Part shown: one piece after another, positions 27,027-37,500 of the stretch
Numbering within the stretch: the stretch's first letter is position 1
How the letters are laid out: every line of letters begins with the position of its first letter
From: Chlorobaculum parvum NCIB 8327
Lineage (GTDB): Bacteria; Bacteroidota; Chlorobiia; Chlorobiales; Chlorobiaceae
Length of the DNA: 64,000 nt
Direction: 5' to 3'
Assembly: GCF_000020505.1 (NCBI RefSeq)
Contig: NC_011027.1
Coordinates: forward strand, 1,968,001 to 2,032,000
Translations under genes and position numbers: made by a program
The notes under the pieces: generated by a model
The model's input: only the letters and a program-made list of their open reading frames with translations
Database searches by the model: none
What the model was told of the DNA's origin: nothing

Positions 27027-27854
27027 TTATTTTTTAGCTCTTGATATTCTTTTTATCACTGACTTTTTGACTTTATGAAAAGGCTTAATCACTCTCCAGC
27101 ATATCGATTTTTTAAATCGTTGCACCTCTGCCTCCAGCTCTTCTTTCTGTTTGATCAACTCCTCCTTGGTTATATGATTAGTGGCATATCGAAACTTGAC
27201 ACCAGAACTATTCCTGTATGACTTCGGCGATAGTGGTTTGGCTTTCTGATCATTTTTCCAGAGCACATAAGTAAAACTGAGCTGATCTCTTCTTGAATAA
27301 TGCTCCAACCAGTACCACCACTCTTCCATGATTCTGATAACAACCGGACTTGAATGACGGCGAACAATAATATTGGTCTCAAACAAGCCATTCTTCTTTG
27401 GAAATCCACTCTTTTTTATCAGATCCTCCTGCCTTTTCATAACATCAGAGTCATCCTTGCCAGCCTCTTGACAAGCATCAAATTCTTCATAGATGCACTG
27501 CCGCTTCGGATGCAAAGAACAAGCAAACAGGCCGTTGGATTTCAGCGCCTGATCAACATCCTCAAATATCTCTCCATTCAGAATATCAACATTGCCATCG
27601 ACCCACAAACTTACCTCACATTCCGGAAACAGGAGATGAGGATGTAGCTTATGCCATCGCTGATTCCTAACCTGATCAAGCTTGTCAAAACACAAAGGTC
27701 TGATTTCCCATTGAGCATTCTTTTCACTCCGAATGCTTAGGTCATCAGAAAAACAGACATAATCCCAATCGGGGTTGATAAATGTATGATTCAACAGCTC
27801 ATCATACCCGCCTGTAATGCAAGTATAGACAACTCTTTTTTTGTTCGCACTCAT
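27027..27854 (-). CDS. DUF616 (TOD1/MUCI70-like) glycosyltransferase
   Basis: 275 residues from ATG 27852-27854. It opens with VVYTCITGGYDEL, then has WDYVCFSDD and the SLWVDGNVDIL strand, which is the acidic motif of the DUF616 family; FACSLHPKRQCIYEE and QLSFTYVLWKN are further family blocks. The C-terminal 60 residues are Lys/Glu-rich and coiled-coil-like. The gene is AT-rich and overlaps the end of the upstream GT9 gene region by a few bases. The transferred sugar is unknown. Confidence 0.8.
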   Translation of the reverse strand: MSANKKRVVYTCITGGYDELLNHTFINPDWDYVCFSDDLSIRSEKNAQWEIRPLCFDKLDQVRNQRWHKLHPHLLFPECEVSLWVDGNVDILNGEIFEDVDQALKSNGLFACSLHPKRQCIYEEFDACQEAGKDDSDVMKRQEDLIKKSGFPKKNGLFETNIIVRRHSSPVVIRIMEEWWYWLEHYSRRDQLSFTYVLWKNDQKAKPLSPKSYRNSSGVKFRYATNHITKEELIKQKEELEAEVQRFKKSICWRVIKPFHKVKKSVIKRISRAKK

Positions 27855-27856
27855 AA

Positions 27857-28924
27857 TCAAAGTCCCAGCTTTTCAACCTTCTTTTCAAGCGCAGCAAGCA
27901 CCTCATCCACACTTATTGATAACAGACAGGTATTCTCTCCTCGCTGGCAATGATCGTCATCCTGATATTGGCGGCAAGGCCTGCATTCGATGTCCTTTAT
28001 GAGAATATCGTTATTCTCACCATAAGGATGGATCCGGTGATAATTTCCAGGCCCCCAAAGAACAACAGTCTCCTTGTTCATGAGATTTGCCAGATGAACG
28101 GGCCCGGAATCATTTCCGATGAAAATCTCGCACGACTTCACCGCATCTAAAAGATCGTCGGCATTTCGGGTTAACCGCAACGTGATCCCCGGCAGATCAG
28201 CATGATTCTGAACATAGTCTCTCAAATCTGTTTCTGATTCATGAACCAGAAAGGCACAGGTGACATCCCATCGGGAAACAGCCTGACGGGCAACACGCAT
28301 AAATCGCTCAACAGGCCATCGCCTCGGCTTCCACTTGGCCCCCGGATGGATCAGGATTGTTCTGCTCTTGTGAGCACTTGTATGGACTGGTGGCTTTTCA
28401 GGGCGAATCAGCATCCCGATTGCCTTGCTGAATAATCGCGGAAAACGAGCTCTGACATGCTCATCGCGTTTTGCATTATAGACCACATTATACAGCAATC
28501 GGGAACCCCTGAAATATCGGCCATTTTCTACCAGCCCTACTCTATTTCCCGCATGAACCAATGATGAGTAAAATGCTGCATATGGTGTGATTGTAGCAAC
28601 GATCACACCTTCATAACTATTTGAAAATACGTTCTCCTGCTCACCTTTCAGCTTTCTGGGACTCCATACGAATTTCTGTAACGGGACAACATCTACCATA
28701 GGCAAAAATTCCCTCCATATTAGTTCCAAGCCAGGCCTACAAGTAACGGTAATCCGATAGTTCTGCGTTAAAGCATAGACCGCCGGTATCAACGTGCAAA
28801 CATCACCAAGATGATCAAAATGCACAATCAACAGCTCACCATTCTCTACTTTCGGAGAATAACGGAAAACATGATAAAAACCGACTCCATAGATAGCCCA
28901 TCGCTTTCTCAATGACTTCAGCAT
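27857..28924 (-). CDS. glycosyltransferase family 9 (heptosyltransferase-like)
   Basis: 355 residues. It has HFDHLGDVCTLIPAVYAL, the GT9 N-terminal strand-loop, and IHPGAKWKPRRWP plus FIGNDSGPVHLANLMNKETVVLWGP in the C-terminal domain. A cysteine pair in IECRPCRQYQ and further Cys downstream (HCQRGENTCL) match the four-Cys tail seen in several heptosyltransferases. It follows two GT4 genes and leads directly into the DUF616 gene. Confidence 0.88.
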   Translation of the reverse strand: MLKSLRKRWAIYGVGFYHVFRYSPKVENGELLIVHFDHLGDVCTLIPAVYALTQNYRITVTCRPGLELIWREFLPMVDVVPLQKFVWSPRKLKGEQENVFSNSYEGVIVATITPYAAFYSSLVHAGNRVGLVENGRYFRGSRLLYNVVYNAKRDEHVRARFPRLFSKAIGMLIRPEKPPVHTSAHKSRTILIHPGAKWKPRRWPVERFMRVARQAVSRWDVTCAFLVHESETDLRDYVQNHADLPGITLRLTRNADDLLDAVKSCEIFIGNDSGPVHLANLMNKETVVLWGPGNYHRIHPYGENNDILIKDIECRPCRQYQDDDHCQRGENTCLLSISVDEVLAALEKKVEKLGL

Positions 28925-28931
28925 AAGACAA

Positions 28932-30083
28932 TCACATCATTAACGCTTTTTTGTATCCGTCCATCGTTAAACGAGCGGTCTGTTCCCATGAAAACTCTTT
29001 TGCGCGCAGCAACCCATCCTGACGGTAGCGGGCACGAAGCGATTCATCCGTTAAAAGCTCTTGCAATGCTGATGCTACGGAATCCCGATCTTCGGGATCA
29101 ACCGTATAGGCAGATCTGCCGGCAACTTCACCGAGAGAAGTCGTACAGGAGGTCAGCACTGGACAGCCGCAGCTCATGGCTTCGATAACCGGCAACCCGA
29201 ACCCTTCGAAGAACGACAGATAGACAAACAGGTGCGCGGTATTATAGAGCTTGACCAAATCATCAAGGGGAACATTTTGAAGATGATAGACATCATACGC
29301 CTGCCTTAAGTCAGCAAGTTCTTCATTGAAATTCTTTTGTGCATCCCCTCGCTTTGTCTTACCGACAAAAATCAGCTGATACTCTTTTCTTATCCTTTCA
29401 GGCAACGATTTAAATGCCTGGACAAGACCACCAAGATTTTTCCTTGGCTGAATCTCGGCAACCGATAAGATATAAGGCTTCCCCGGATCCTTCACACCAA
29501 ATTTCTGAAGATAGTTTCTATCGGTTTCAGTAATCCTGAAAACAGGATTCGCGGCTAATGGTGTGGTAAAAATTTTATCGGCAATTTCAGGATACCGTTC
29601 TATCGCATCATTACGGGTAAAATCAGAAACAGTCAGAATAACACGAGCCTCTCTCAATATCTTTTCAATATTCTCCCGGTAAAACATTTTGGATCCAGAT
29701 GAAGCCCATGGCTCTTTACGCAAGGCTATCAGATCGTGAAGAGTAACCACCCCATTTTTTACGCCAAAAGGATAGTTGAGCGGATTGGTGCAATGATAAA
29801 GATCGACATTTTCAGATACCGCTCTTTTTATATGCTTTGAAAAAGCAGAAACAATCGGCCTAAATTTCTTTCCAAGCGACAAATCATGCGGAAGCACATT
29901 CAGATACTTTATTGAAATCGGCTTTCCTACAGCACGCTCAGCCTCCTTACGCCTATTCATATAAAGAATAGCATAATATTCACTTTCAGGATACAAACGA
30001 ACCATAGCTTTTGTCAGCTCATGAGTATAAACCTCATTTCCAGTCATTGCCCTTCCTCTCAATAAATCAATAGAAATTCTCAT
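28932..30083 (-). CDS. glycosyltransferase family 4
   Basis: 383 residues from ATG 30081-30083. GT-B fold with TGNEVYTHEL near the N-terminus, YILSVAEIQPRKNLGGLVQAF at the domain junction and FFEGFGLPVIEAMSCGCPVLTS with the E-x7-E motif. This is the mannosyltransferase-like WbaZ/MtfB type. It has a clear paralogue in the next gene upstream (30239-31384). Ends 7 bp before the GT9 gene. A TTG 18 bases upstream is an alternative start. Confidence 0.9.
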   Translation of the reverse strand: MRISIDLLRGRAMTGNEVYTHELTKAMVRLYPESEYYAILYMNRRKEAERAVGKPISIKYLNVLPHDLSLGKKFRPIVSAFSKHIKRAVSENVDLYHCTNPLNYPFGVKNGVVTLHDLIALRKEPWASSGSKMFYRENIEKILREARVILTVSDFTRNDAIERYPEIADKIFTTPLAANPVFRITETDRNYLQKFGVKDPGKPYILSVAEIQPRKNLGGLVQAFKSLPERIRKEYQLIFVGKTKRGDAQKNFNEELADLRQAYDVYHLQNVPLDDLVKLYNTAHLFVYLSFFEGFGLPVIEAMSCGCPVLTSCTTSLGEVAGRSAYTVDPEDRDSVASALQELLTDESLRARYRQDGLLRAKEFSWEQTARLTMDGYKKALMM

Positions 30084-30238
30084 GCTCTTATCTTTTATCA
30101 AATGAACACAACAACGTCAGACATCGGTCAAAGTCTTGCAAGAAGCCCTCATACCGCAATCTATTTTCTTCCTCATATCTCCCCATATATTAGGAAATTT
30201 CTCGCATCGCATCATCCGGCACTCTCCTTCCTGGTTAT

Positions 30239-31384
30239 TCAAGCAAGCGCTTGCTGGTACAATGCCATGGTTTCCGTCGCCGCATTGCGCCATGTGTAAC
30301 GTTTTGCGACCATCAATCCCCTATTTTTCAATGTCTCCCGCAAATTCGAATCGCCAATCATCGTTTCCATACCATGGCTGATCTGTTCGACATCATAAGG
30401 ATCAACAAGCAACGCTGCTCCATCGGCCACCTCCGGAAGAGACGACACATTCGAAATAATCGATGGACAGCCGCAATTCATGGCCTCAACCAGAGGAAGC
30501 CCAAAGCCTTCGGAATACGAGACAAAAAGCAAGGCGGTTGCCGCATTGTAAAAATGAAGCAAATCAAGATCAGGAACACCCTGCAGGTGATAAACCGAGT
30601 TGTCGATACCCAACTTCCGGATTTTATCTCTCAAAGCTGCTGCCAAGCGATCATTACCATTGCCAACAACCACCAAGCCAGCCTCCTTTCTGATTGAATC
30701 CGGAAGCATCCTGAAGGCTTCAAAAACATAATCAAGATTCTTTCTCTGCTCCAACCTGCCCACATAGAGATAAAAAGGCATTCCTACCGGAATACCGTAT
30801 TTCTTCAAAACCTCATAATCAACCGGGCAACATTTAAACAAATCCTTTACCCCCTCATAAATAACAGAATTTTTTCCTATTGAATCAGGAAAGTACTTCT
30901 CCAATTCACTCTTAACGAATTCCGAGGGGACGATAACGCGATGCGACTCTTTTATAATGGTATCAATCTTGTATTTCATCAGATGTTCTCGATCAATTTC
31001 CTTATATTTTTCGATATATAAAGGAATAATATCGTGAATAGTCGATACCGCATTATGAAGGCCAGAAACATAAAACTCTGGATATGTAAAATGTATCAGA
31101 TCGAGCTTTTTTGATGCCTGCCGCCATAGGGATAGCCTTACCGCATCTACAGCAAAGCCCAAGCCCTTACCAAGCAAAAGACGACTTGGCATTACCTCTT
31201 TGATATCAATATTTTCTATACCATTAAAACATCCCTGAAAACGAAATCTTTTCCTTAATTGCGTTATCAGCTCGAAATTAACTTCTGGGTAAAGAAACGA
31301 CATCTCCTTAACAAGTTCTCTGCTATAAGTCCCAATACCACCATAACCATAATTATGTGTAAAATCAACCCCAACAGTAGTCAT
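30239..31384 (-). CDS. glycosyltransferase family 4 (paralogue)
   Basis: 381 residues, GT-B fold. GYGGIGTYSREL at the N-terminus, YVGRLEQRKNLDYVFEAF at the domain junction and YSEGFGLPLVEAMNCGCPSIIS mark it as the same subgroup as the gene downstream. AT-rich. The 155 bp between the two genes contain no further gene that I can support. Confidence 0.9.
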   Translation of the reverse strand: MTTVGVDFTHNYGYGGIGTYSRELVKEMSFLYPEVNFELITQLRKRFRFQGCFNGIENIDIKEVMPSRLLLGKGLGFAVDAVRLSLWRQASKKLDLIHFTYPEFYVSGLHNAVSTIHDIIPLYIEKYKEIDREHLMKYKIDTIIKESHRVIVPSEFVKSELEKYFPDSIGKNSVIYEGVKDLFKCCPVDYEVLKKYGIPVGMPFYLYVGRLEQRKNLDYVFEAFRMLPDSIRKEAGLVVVGNGNDRLAAALRDKIRKLGIDNSVYHLQGVPDLDLLHFYNAATALLFVSYSEGFGLPLVEAMNCGCPSIISNVSSLPEVADGAALLVDPYDVEQISHGMETMIGDSNLRETLKNRGLMVAKRYTWRNAATETMALYQQALA

Positions 31385-31614
31385 ATTTTATAAACAAAAG
31401 ATTCTTAACATCAAGAAAAAGCAAGCACCTTAAGAAGAAAGATCACCCTATACATAAAGCCTTAAAAGCTATAATTTTTTATAAAAAACATACTGCATCA
31501 AACAAAAAACACGAGCAGCAGTCTCACCCGAGATTCCTGTGGTTGCACAGCCAGAACCGATCCTCTTCAATTGACCACCAGACAAATCAGTGAAGCATCG
31601 CCGTTCATCCCTGT

Positions 31615-32628
31615 TCAGCAGGGTTTAGACTTTTTTTGATAGCTGTGCACATATCCACCTTTGAAATCATCAAGGCTCTCTTTATACCATCGTTCCAGCT
31701 CGCTCTTGTTTGGCATGTTGACAACAGTAATACCATCGAAAATTCTGGAATCCTTGAAACGGTACGTCCTGAAATAGTTGGCCTTGGAGTGCTCTCCGAT
31801 TTTTCCGATGTATCGTGCATTGCATGTCGATGTGGTCAGCCGGACCATTCCTGCCATAAGGCAGGCTATCCAGCGAGACGAATCCTGGCTGGTGATGTTG
31901 CACTCAAATCCAAGATCCTTGTAAAAACTGACAATTCGCTCATTGTCGCGAAAACTGTAATCCACATTCTCGATCAGTGACCAGTATTGTTCACGAACCT
32001 TCTGCTGAGCAAGCCACGAACGCTTCGTTAGGGCCGCACCCCAATTTTCATGCATGAGAATCAATTGACCATTCCTCTCATGCTGCAACCTCCTGCTTGC
32101 CCACAAATCACCGTATGCCGATACATAGCCGATCATCGGTTCTCGTTCTGACAGGTCGAGAAGCTTGTCGGTAACATGAAGAAAATCCGGGCCCAGCACA
32201 AGATCATCTTCGAGAAACAGAGCCCGCTTCCTGTTGAGGGTTTCGAAAACATATTGTTCAGCCGCCCTGTAATTGCCTGCGATTCCAAGATTTACCGAAG
32301 ACCTGAACACGTTGACATTGCACTGCTTTGCGATGAAGGAGCCGGTCGATTGCTCAAATATTCGGACACACTGCTCTATCTGACGATCATCCGCTTTTTG
32401 GCGGTTGGAAGCGGGATTAAAACTTCCGTCCTGAAACAGGAACACTTCATCTTCCGGCTGCAACTGCGGAATCAGTGATGCAAGTACTCTGCCGAGATAT
32501 CGCGGCCGGTTGAAGCTAAGCAGTGCTATCGTAAGTCTTTCTCTGGACTGGTAATCATGCGAGAATCTGAAGCATCTCTGGGGAAAAAGTCTGTTGGTAA
32601 AACCATACCACATCTGCCTGAGTAACAT
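31615..32628 (-). CDS. glycosyltransferase family 2-like
   Basis: 337 residues. GT-A fold signs are LTIALLSFNRPRYLGRVLASL, FLFQDGS and the metal-binding ALFLEDDLVLGPDFL. HENWGAALTKRSW and GITVVNMPNK are further conserved-looking stretches. This resembles GNT-I/WsaE-type GT2-like enzymes in O-antigen loci. Its composition is closer to the genome average than the two upstream GT4 genes. It is the last glycan gene before lipid A and TamB functions begin. Confidence 0.8.
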   Translation of the reverse strand: MLLRQMWYGFTNRLFPQRCFRFSHDYQSRERLTIALLSFNRPRYLGRVLASLIPQLQPEDEVFLFQDGSFNPASNRQKADDRQIEQCVRIFEQSTGSFIAKQCNVNVFRSSVNLGIAGNYRAAEQYVFETLNRKRALFLEDDLVLGPDFLHVTDKLLDLSEREPMIGYVSAYGDLWASRRLQHERNGQLILMHENWGAALTKRSWLAQQKVREQYWSLIENVDYSFRDNERIVSFYKDLGFECNITSQDSSRWIACLMAGMVRLTTSTCNARYIGKIGEHSKANYFRTYRFKDSRIFDGITVVNMPNKSELERWYKESLDDFKGGYVHSYQKKSKPC

Positions 32629-32741
32629 GGTTTTCAGTGCTTGGATTTCAGGGGATTACTGAATAGGCATCATCGCCTCCAGAGCAACACTTAACTTGTC
32701 ACGGCGATCTTTTTGAGAGGCTGAAGGGCAGACTTCCTCAT

Positions 32742-33680
32742 TCATGAAGTAGCTCGCCCACGCTTCCAGCGGTCGTGCAGCCAGAACCACTCCTCGGGAC
32801 GACGCCTGATGTGCTCTTCGATGGCTCTGGTATAGCGCGTGGCAAGCGTGGCAATATCGTCCTTGTTGAAGGTGAGATCGGAGGTATCGACCTGGGTGAT
32901 GGTGATCGTATACCGTCCGTCACCGTTACTGGTACACATGGGCATGAAGAGCGGCACTTTCGCCCGGAGCGCAAAGAAGGCCGCACCGTGAAACATGGTG
33001 GTGCGGCGACCGAGAAACTCGCCGAAATTGGCTTCATCGGGATCGGACTGGTCGCCGAGAATAGCCAGCGTACCACCGTTCTGCAACAGGCGTAAGCCCT
33101 CCCTGACCGATTGCCTCGGATAGACCACACTGTTGCCACGCATGGTGCGGTACTCGTTCATTTTGAGGTCAACCCGCGCGTTGCGCAACCGCTTGACGAT
33201 AATCGTGATGGGATTGACCAACAGGCCGAACGCCATCGCCATCAGCTCCCAGTTGCCGTAGTGGGCTGAAACCAGCACCGCACCAGTCTTGCCATTGCGA
33301 TGCCACTCCCAGAAGGCCTCGTCGCCTTTGATATCGACCAACGCGGCTGCATCGTCGCGATTGCGGATAAGCGGCAGACGCAGCACTTCGAGCAGCGTCG
33401 TGGAGACATTGCGATACATAGCCGTCGCGATGCGGTTGATCTCTTCCTGGGATTTTTCAGGAAAGGTCAAACTGAGGTTCCGGTGAACCAGCTCCCGCCT
33501 GAGCCCGATGCCCCGGTGCATGAAATCCCCGATGAAACCGGCCAGGCGCCGGGTCTGCTTCCGGCTCAGCTTTCGAACCAGAGCGCCGAGTAGCATGACT
33601 GCCCCATAGGTCACGGTATTCGATGCCGAGCGCATGGCGCGTTTGACTTTCTTTCTCAGCCTGTTGCGATCGATGCTCAT
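32742..33680 (-). CDS. lipid A biosynthesis acyltransferase (LpxL/HtrB family)
   Basis: 312 residues. The catalytic H-x4-E/D motif is SAHYGNWELM (His140, Glu145), preceded by a short hydrophobic N-terminal segment for inner-membrane attachment. LGDQSDPDEANFGEFLGR and FGARAAFF-like downstream blocks are typical of LpxL family members, which add a secondary acyl chain to lipid A from acyl-ACP. It is divergent from the heptose-1-P adenylyltransferase gene, consistent with shared outer-membrane building. Confidence 0.9.
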   Translation of the reverse strand: MSIDRNRLRKKVKRAMRSASNTVTYGAVMLLGALVRKLSRKQTRRLAGFIGDFMHRGIGLRRELVHRNLSLTFPEKSQEEINRIATAMYRNVSTTLLEVLRLPLIRNRDDAAALVDIKGDEAFWEWHRNGKTGAVLVSAHYGNWELMAMAFGLLVNPITIIVKRLRNARVDLKMNEYRTMRGNSVVYPRQSVREGLRLLQNGGTLAILGDQSDPDEANFGEFLGRRTTMFHGAAFFALRAKVPLFMPMCTSNGDGRYTITITQVDTSDLTFNKDDIATLATRYTRAIEEHIRRRPEEWFWLHDRWKRGRATS

Positions 33681-34000
33681 GAAACGCGCACCTCATTCAT
33701 ATTCGTAACCACTATACTTTCAAACGGATCCTTTATCCCGTGAAATGGCCGGGAAAGCCTTGTCCGTAACAAAAAAAGCAATCCCGAGCGAAAAGCCTTC
33801 CTGAAAGTACAAAACCGGCAGAAACATGGAAAACGCGAAGTGCGGCCTGACCGGAGAGCTCCGTGCTGACGACAGGCCACGAATTTCATCGGCTAAGACG
33901 AATCCGTGGGGAGTGAACAACTTTTTTAGGGGCTCTTGAGTCTCGGATTATATTTATTATTTAGGGATTACACCTGAAATCTGAAGACCCGGAAAGAGAG
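33681..34000. other. divergent promoter region, no clear gene
   Basis: 320-bp spacer between the LpxL-like gene and the heptose adenylyltransferase gene. AT-rich sequence at 33940-33965 (ATTATATTTATTATTTAG) probably includes the rightward promoter. Two overlapping short leftward frames here show no recognisable features. Confidence 0.35.
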
Positions 34001-34504
34001 ATGCCCCCCAAAGTGCTCACCCGAGACAAAATCGAACTGAAGATTCGTGACTGGCAGGCTGCCGGAGAAAAAATCGTGTTCACCAACGGCTGTTTCGACA
34101 TTCTCCACGCCGGTCATGTGCGCTATCTGTCGGCTGCCCGTGAGCTTGGTGACCGGCTCGTGGTCGGCCTGAACAGCGATGCTTCGGTCAGGCGGCTCAA
34201 AGGCCCGAAACGGCCTGTCGCGCCGCAAGATGATCGCGCCGAAGTGCTGGCCGCACTCGAAGCAGTCGATGCGGTGACGCTGTTCGGCGAGGATACCCCC
34301 GAAGAGCTGATCGGCCAGCTTCTGCCGGATGTTCTGGTCAAGGGAGCCGACTGGGCGGTCGAACAGATCGCTGGAGCGAAAGCGGTCATCGAAAACGGCG
34401 GCGCCGTCCTGACCGTACCGCTGCTCGAAGGCCGCTCGACAACGGGCATCATCGAAACCATCGTTCAACTCTACTGCCCCGAAACGACCGTTGGAAAAGG
34501 TTAA
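34001..34504 (+). CDS. hldE: D-glycero-beta-D-manno-heptose 1-phosphate adenylyltransferase
   Basis: 167 residues, matching the stand-alone C-terminal (RfaE domain II) half of HldE. The nucleotidyltransferase motif is [17 protein letters not shown] (with HAGH), and the second block is [14 protein letters not shown] (ATP-binding ST). It converts heptose 1-phosphate to ADP-heptose for the LPS core, the donor used by the GT9 enzymes in this window. Its end overlaps the start of the tamB-like gene by 14 bases. The sugar kinase half is not in this window; the symbol is used for the domain. Confidence 0.92.
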   Translation: MPPKVLTRDKIELKIRDWQAAGEKIVFTNGCFDILHAGHVRYLSAARELGDRLVVGLNSDASVRRLKGPKRPVAPQDDRAEVLAALEAVDAVTLFGEDTPEELIGQLLPDVLVKGADWAVEQIAGAKAVIENGGAVLTVPLLEGRSTTGIIETIVQLYCPETTVGKG

Positions 34505-37500
34505 AAAATACAGTCACATCGTGATGACCGTTGCCTCGATTACGGTCATCGTGCTCGTCATAGCCGCAGCGGTCGTGCTGAACAGTGGCATGATCGACCT
34601 GTTCGTCAAACAGCAGTTCCTGTCGCTCTTCAACAACGAGTACCGCGGCCGTCTGGAGCTGAAAGAGACCAGAGTGCGCTTCCCCGACCAGATCACCCTG
34701 GTCGCGCCAGCCATTTACGAAGAAGATGCCAAAACTCCTGTAGCCGGCGCTGAAACCATCGACATACGGTTCAACTTCCTGTCGCTGCTTCGGCCGAAAA
34801 TCACGTTACTCTCCTTCCGGAACGTGGAGGTCAAGGGAGCAAAAATCGACATCATCGAACATGATGATGGAGAGCTAAACCTGCAAAAAGTCTTCTTGCG
34901 GGAGCATCCGGAAGCGCCCGAAGTGCTGGCCATCGAGAAGTTCCGCGCCCGTCACTTTACGATTCAGAACGGCTCGTTTTCCTGGAAAGAGAAGACCGGT
35001 CGTACCTGGAAGGCCGAAAACCTGAAACTCAACGTTTCGAAGGCGTTCGTAGCCAAATACGAGATCATGGGCAAGATCAAAGAGCTGCACTTCGACATGC
35101 CCGACCGTAACCTGAAGCTCCGGAGCGGTACCGGCATGCTGGCCTTCACCTCGGTGCGCAGCGATGTGATCAGTCTCGATCTCCAGACCGACAAAAGCCG
35201 GGCGCAACTGTCGGTGTCGATGGACGGGCTGGACATCTTTTCAGGGCTGTCCAAAGAGCGCCTCATGAACAACCGCACCTTCGTGCATATCGAAGCACTC
35301 GATATCGATTCGTCCGAACTGGGCCGCTTCGTCGAGCTGCCCGCCATTCCATCGGGCATGTACTACCTTCAGGGCGATGCGAAAGGCACGCTGAGTGACC
35401 TGAAAATTCTGCCAACCAGCATCGAACATGGCGACAGCAACCTTGCCCTCGAAGGCGAGGTGCTCAACCTGCTCGACCCGAAAGTCCTGTCGTTCAAGTT
35501 GGACATCGACCAATCGAGAATCGAGCCCGAACTGTTCGACGGCCTGCTTAAAGAGGAGCGTTACCGGGAACTCGCCGCCGAGTCCGGAGGCATCGAGTTC
35601 AGTGGTATGCTGAGGGGACGCCTCGATCGCTGGACGACTGAGCTCGACTTCAGCACCGCTCTCGGCGATGGCTCGGCTGATTTTGAAACTTCGCGAACAA
35701 CCTCGGGCAATTACCAGGCAACGGGTTCGTTCACCCTCGAAGACGCGCAACTCCACCGTTTCATCGGCATCGACGACGTCGAAAGCGGGTTCAGCGGAGA
35801 TGGAAATTTCCAGGCCAGCCCCGGCGCCGTCAATGCGGAAGTTTCGGTCAACAGCGCCTTCTGGCAGGAGCAGACGGTATCGTCGGGCTCGCTCAAGCTC
35901 GATTTCAATAACAACAAACTCGACCTCTCGACCAGGCTGTACGGCGAAAACGGCGAGGAGCTGGTCATGTCGGGGAACCTCGATCTTTCGAAGCAAGTCC
36001 CTTCGTACGAAGCGTCCGGCACGGTCAAAAAGCTCGATCTGTCCAAGGCAAGCGGCATGAAGAAGTTGGCCACCGATCTGAACGGTTCGTTCAAGGTGAA
36101 TGGCAGCGGGCTGAATGCGGCGGCGCTCAACGTGAAGGCCAGCATACTGTTCGAACCGTCGTACTTCAACAGTTACCGGTTCAGGGAAAAATCAGCCGTG
36201 ACCGCCAGCATCGCCCAGTCGGAAGGCTCATCCTCCATCGCCATTTCAAGCGACGCGTTCGATCTGGCCGTAGAGGGCCGCGCTTCGCTCGACCAGATCA
36301 TCAACGCCACGCAGAACGCGGCGGCCTGCATCGCAAAAGAGTTCGGTGCCGCCCAACCCATTCCGCCGCAAGCGAGCAATGCACCGTTCACCTTCAACTA
36401 CCGGGCGGCCGTGCGCGATTTGTCGCCGCTCCGCCCCTTCCTGCAAGCCGGAGAGCTACAGTTCACCGGCAGCGCATCGGGAAAAGCGTCCGGCAACAGC
36501 GACAAGCTCTCTATCGACGCCGCAATCGATTGCCCGTCCTTGTCGAGCGGAAACACCTTCTCCATGAGCAATGCCACCATGAACGCTTCGGTGAGCTGCC
36601 AAGCCGGAAGGGTTTCGTCGGCAAAACTCAGGGGTTCGATCAGGGAGATGAATCTCTTCGAGCGCAAAGTCAGCAACCTGAGCCTCACCTCTTCGCTCGA
36701 CAATGACCGGATCGACGCCTCGCTGAAGTGCGCCATGCCGCAGTTCGATGAGACCCTCACGGCAACCGCTCATGGCCTGCGCCGCGACAAACTGACGACC
36801 GTGACCATCGACAGCTTCCAGCTCACCAACCCGAATGGCACCTGGCAGGCACGCGCAGGAGGAACAATCGATATCGCCCCGAACTTCCTGCGTTTCAACC
36901 GTGTCAGGTTCTCCAAAGCAGCACAGGCGATGGAGCTTGACGGCCTGCTCAGCAGCTCCCAACCAGGAACGTTCCGTTGCACCTTTTCTCAGGTTGACCT
37001 TGCCGAAACCAAATTCGTTCTGCTCGACCGGGCATTCGAGCCACTTAAAGGCCTGGCGGACATCCGCCTGACGGTCAGCGGCTCCCCGGGCGCCAAAACC
37101 AGCGCGCTCGACCTGCAAGGCAGAGGCATCACCTGGAACGAGCTGAACGTCGGCACGGTAACGATGAATGCAACCCACTCGGGCAACGCCCTGCGGTTCG
37201 ACCTCGAAAGCCGCGGCTCTTCGGCACCGGCAAATGGCTCCAAAGGAAGCATACCGGTCAATACCATCAAAGGATCGGGCTCGATTCCTCTGGTGCTGAA
37301 CTACTCACCCTTCGAGCTGCGCATACCCGAAAACCGCCCGATCCGGGTATCGCTCCGATCGGATGATCTTTCGGCAAAGGTCATCGCCGCTCTCGTGCCA
37401 GCAGTGGTCGATCAGGCCGAAGGCACCATTCCGACCGATCTGCGCATCGCCGGATCGATGCCGAAACCGGAAATTTTCCTGACCACAACCCTGAACAACA

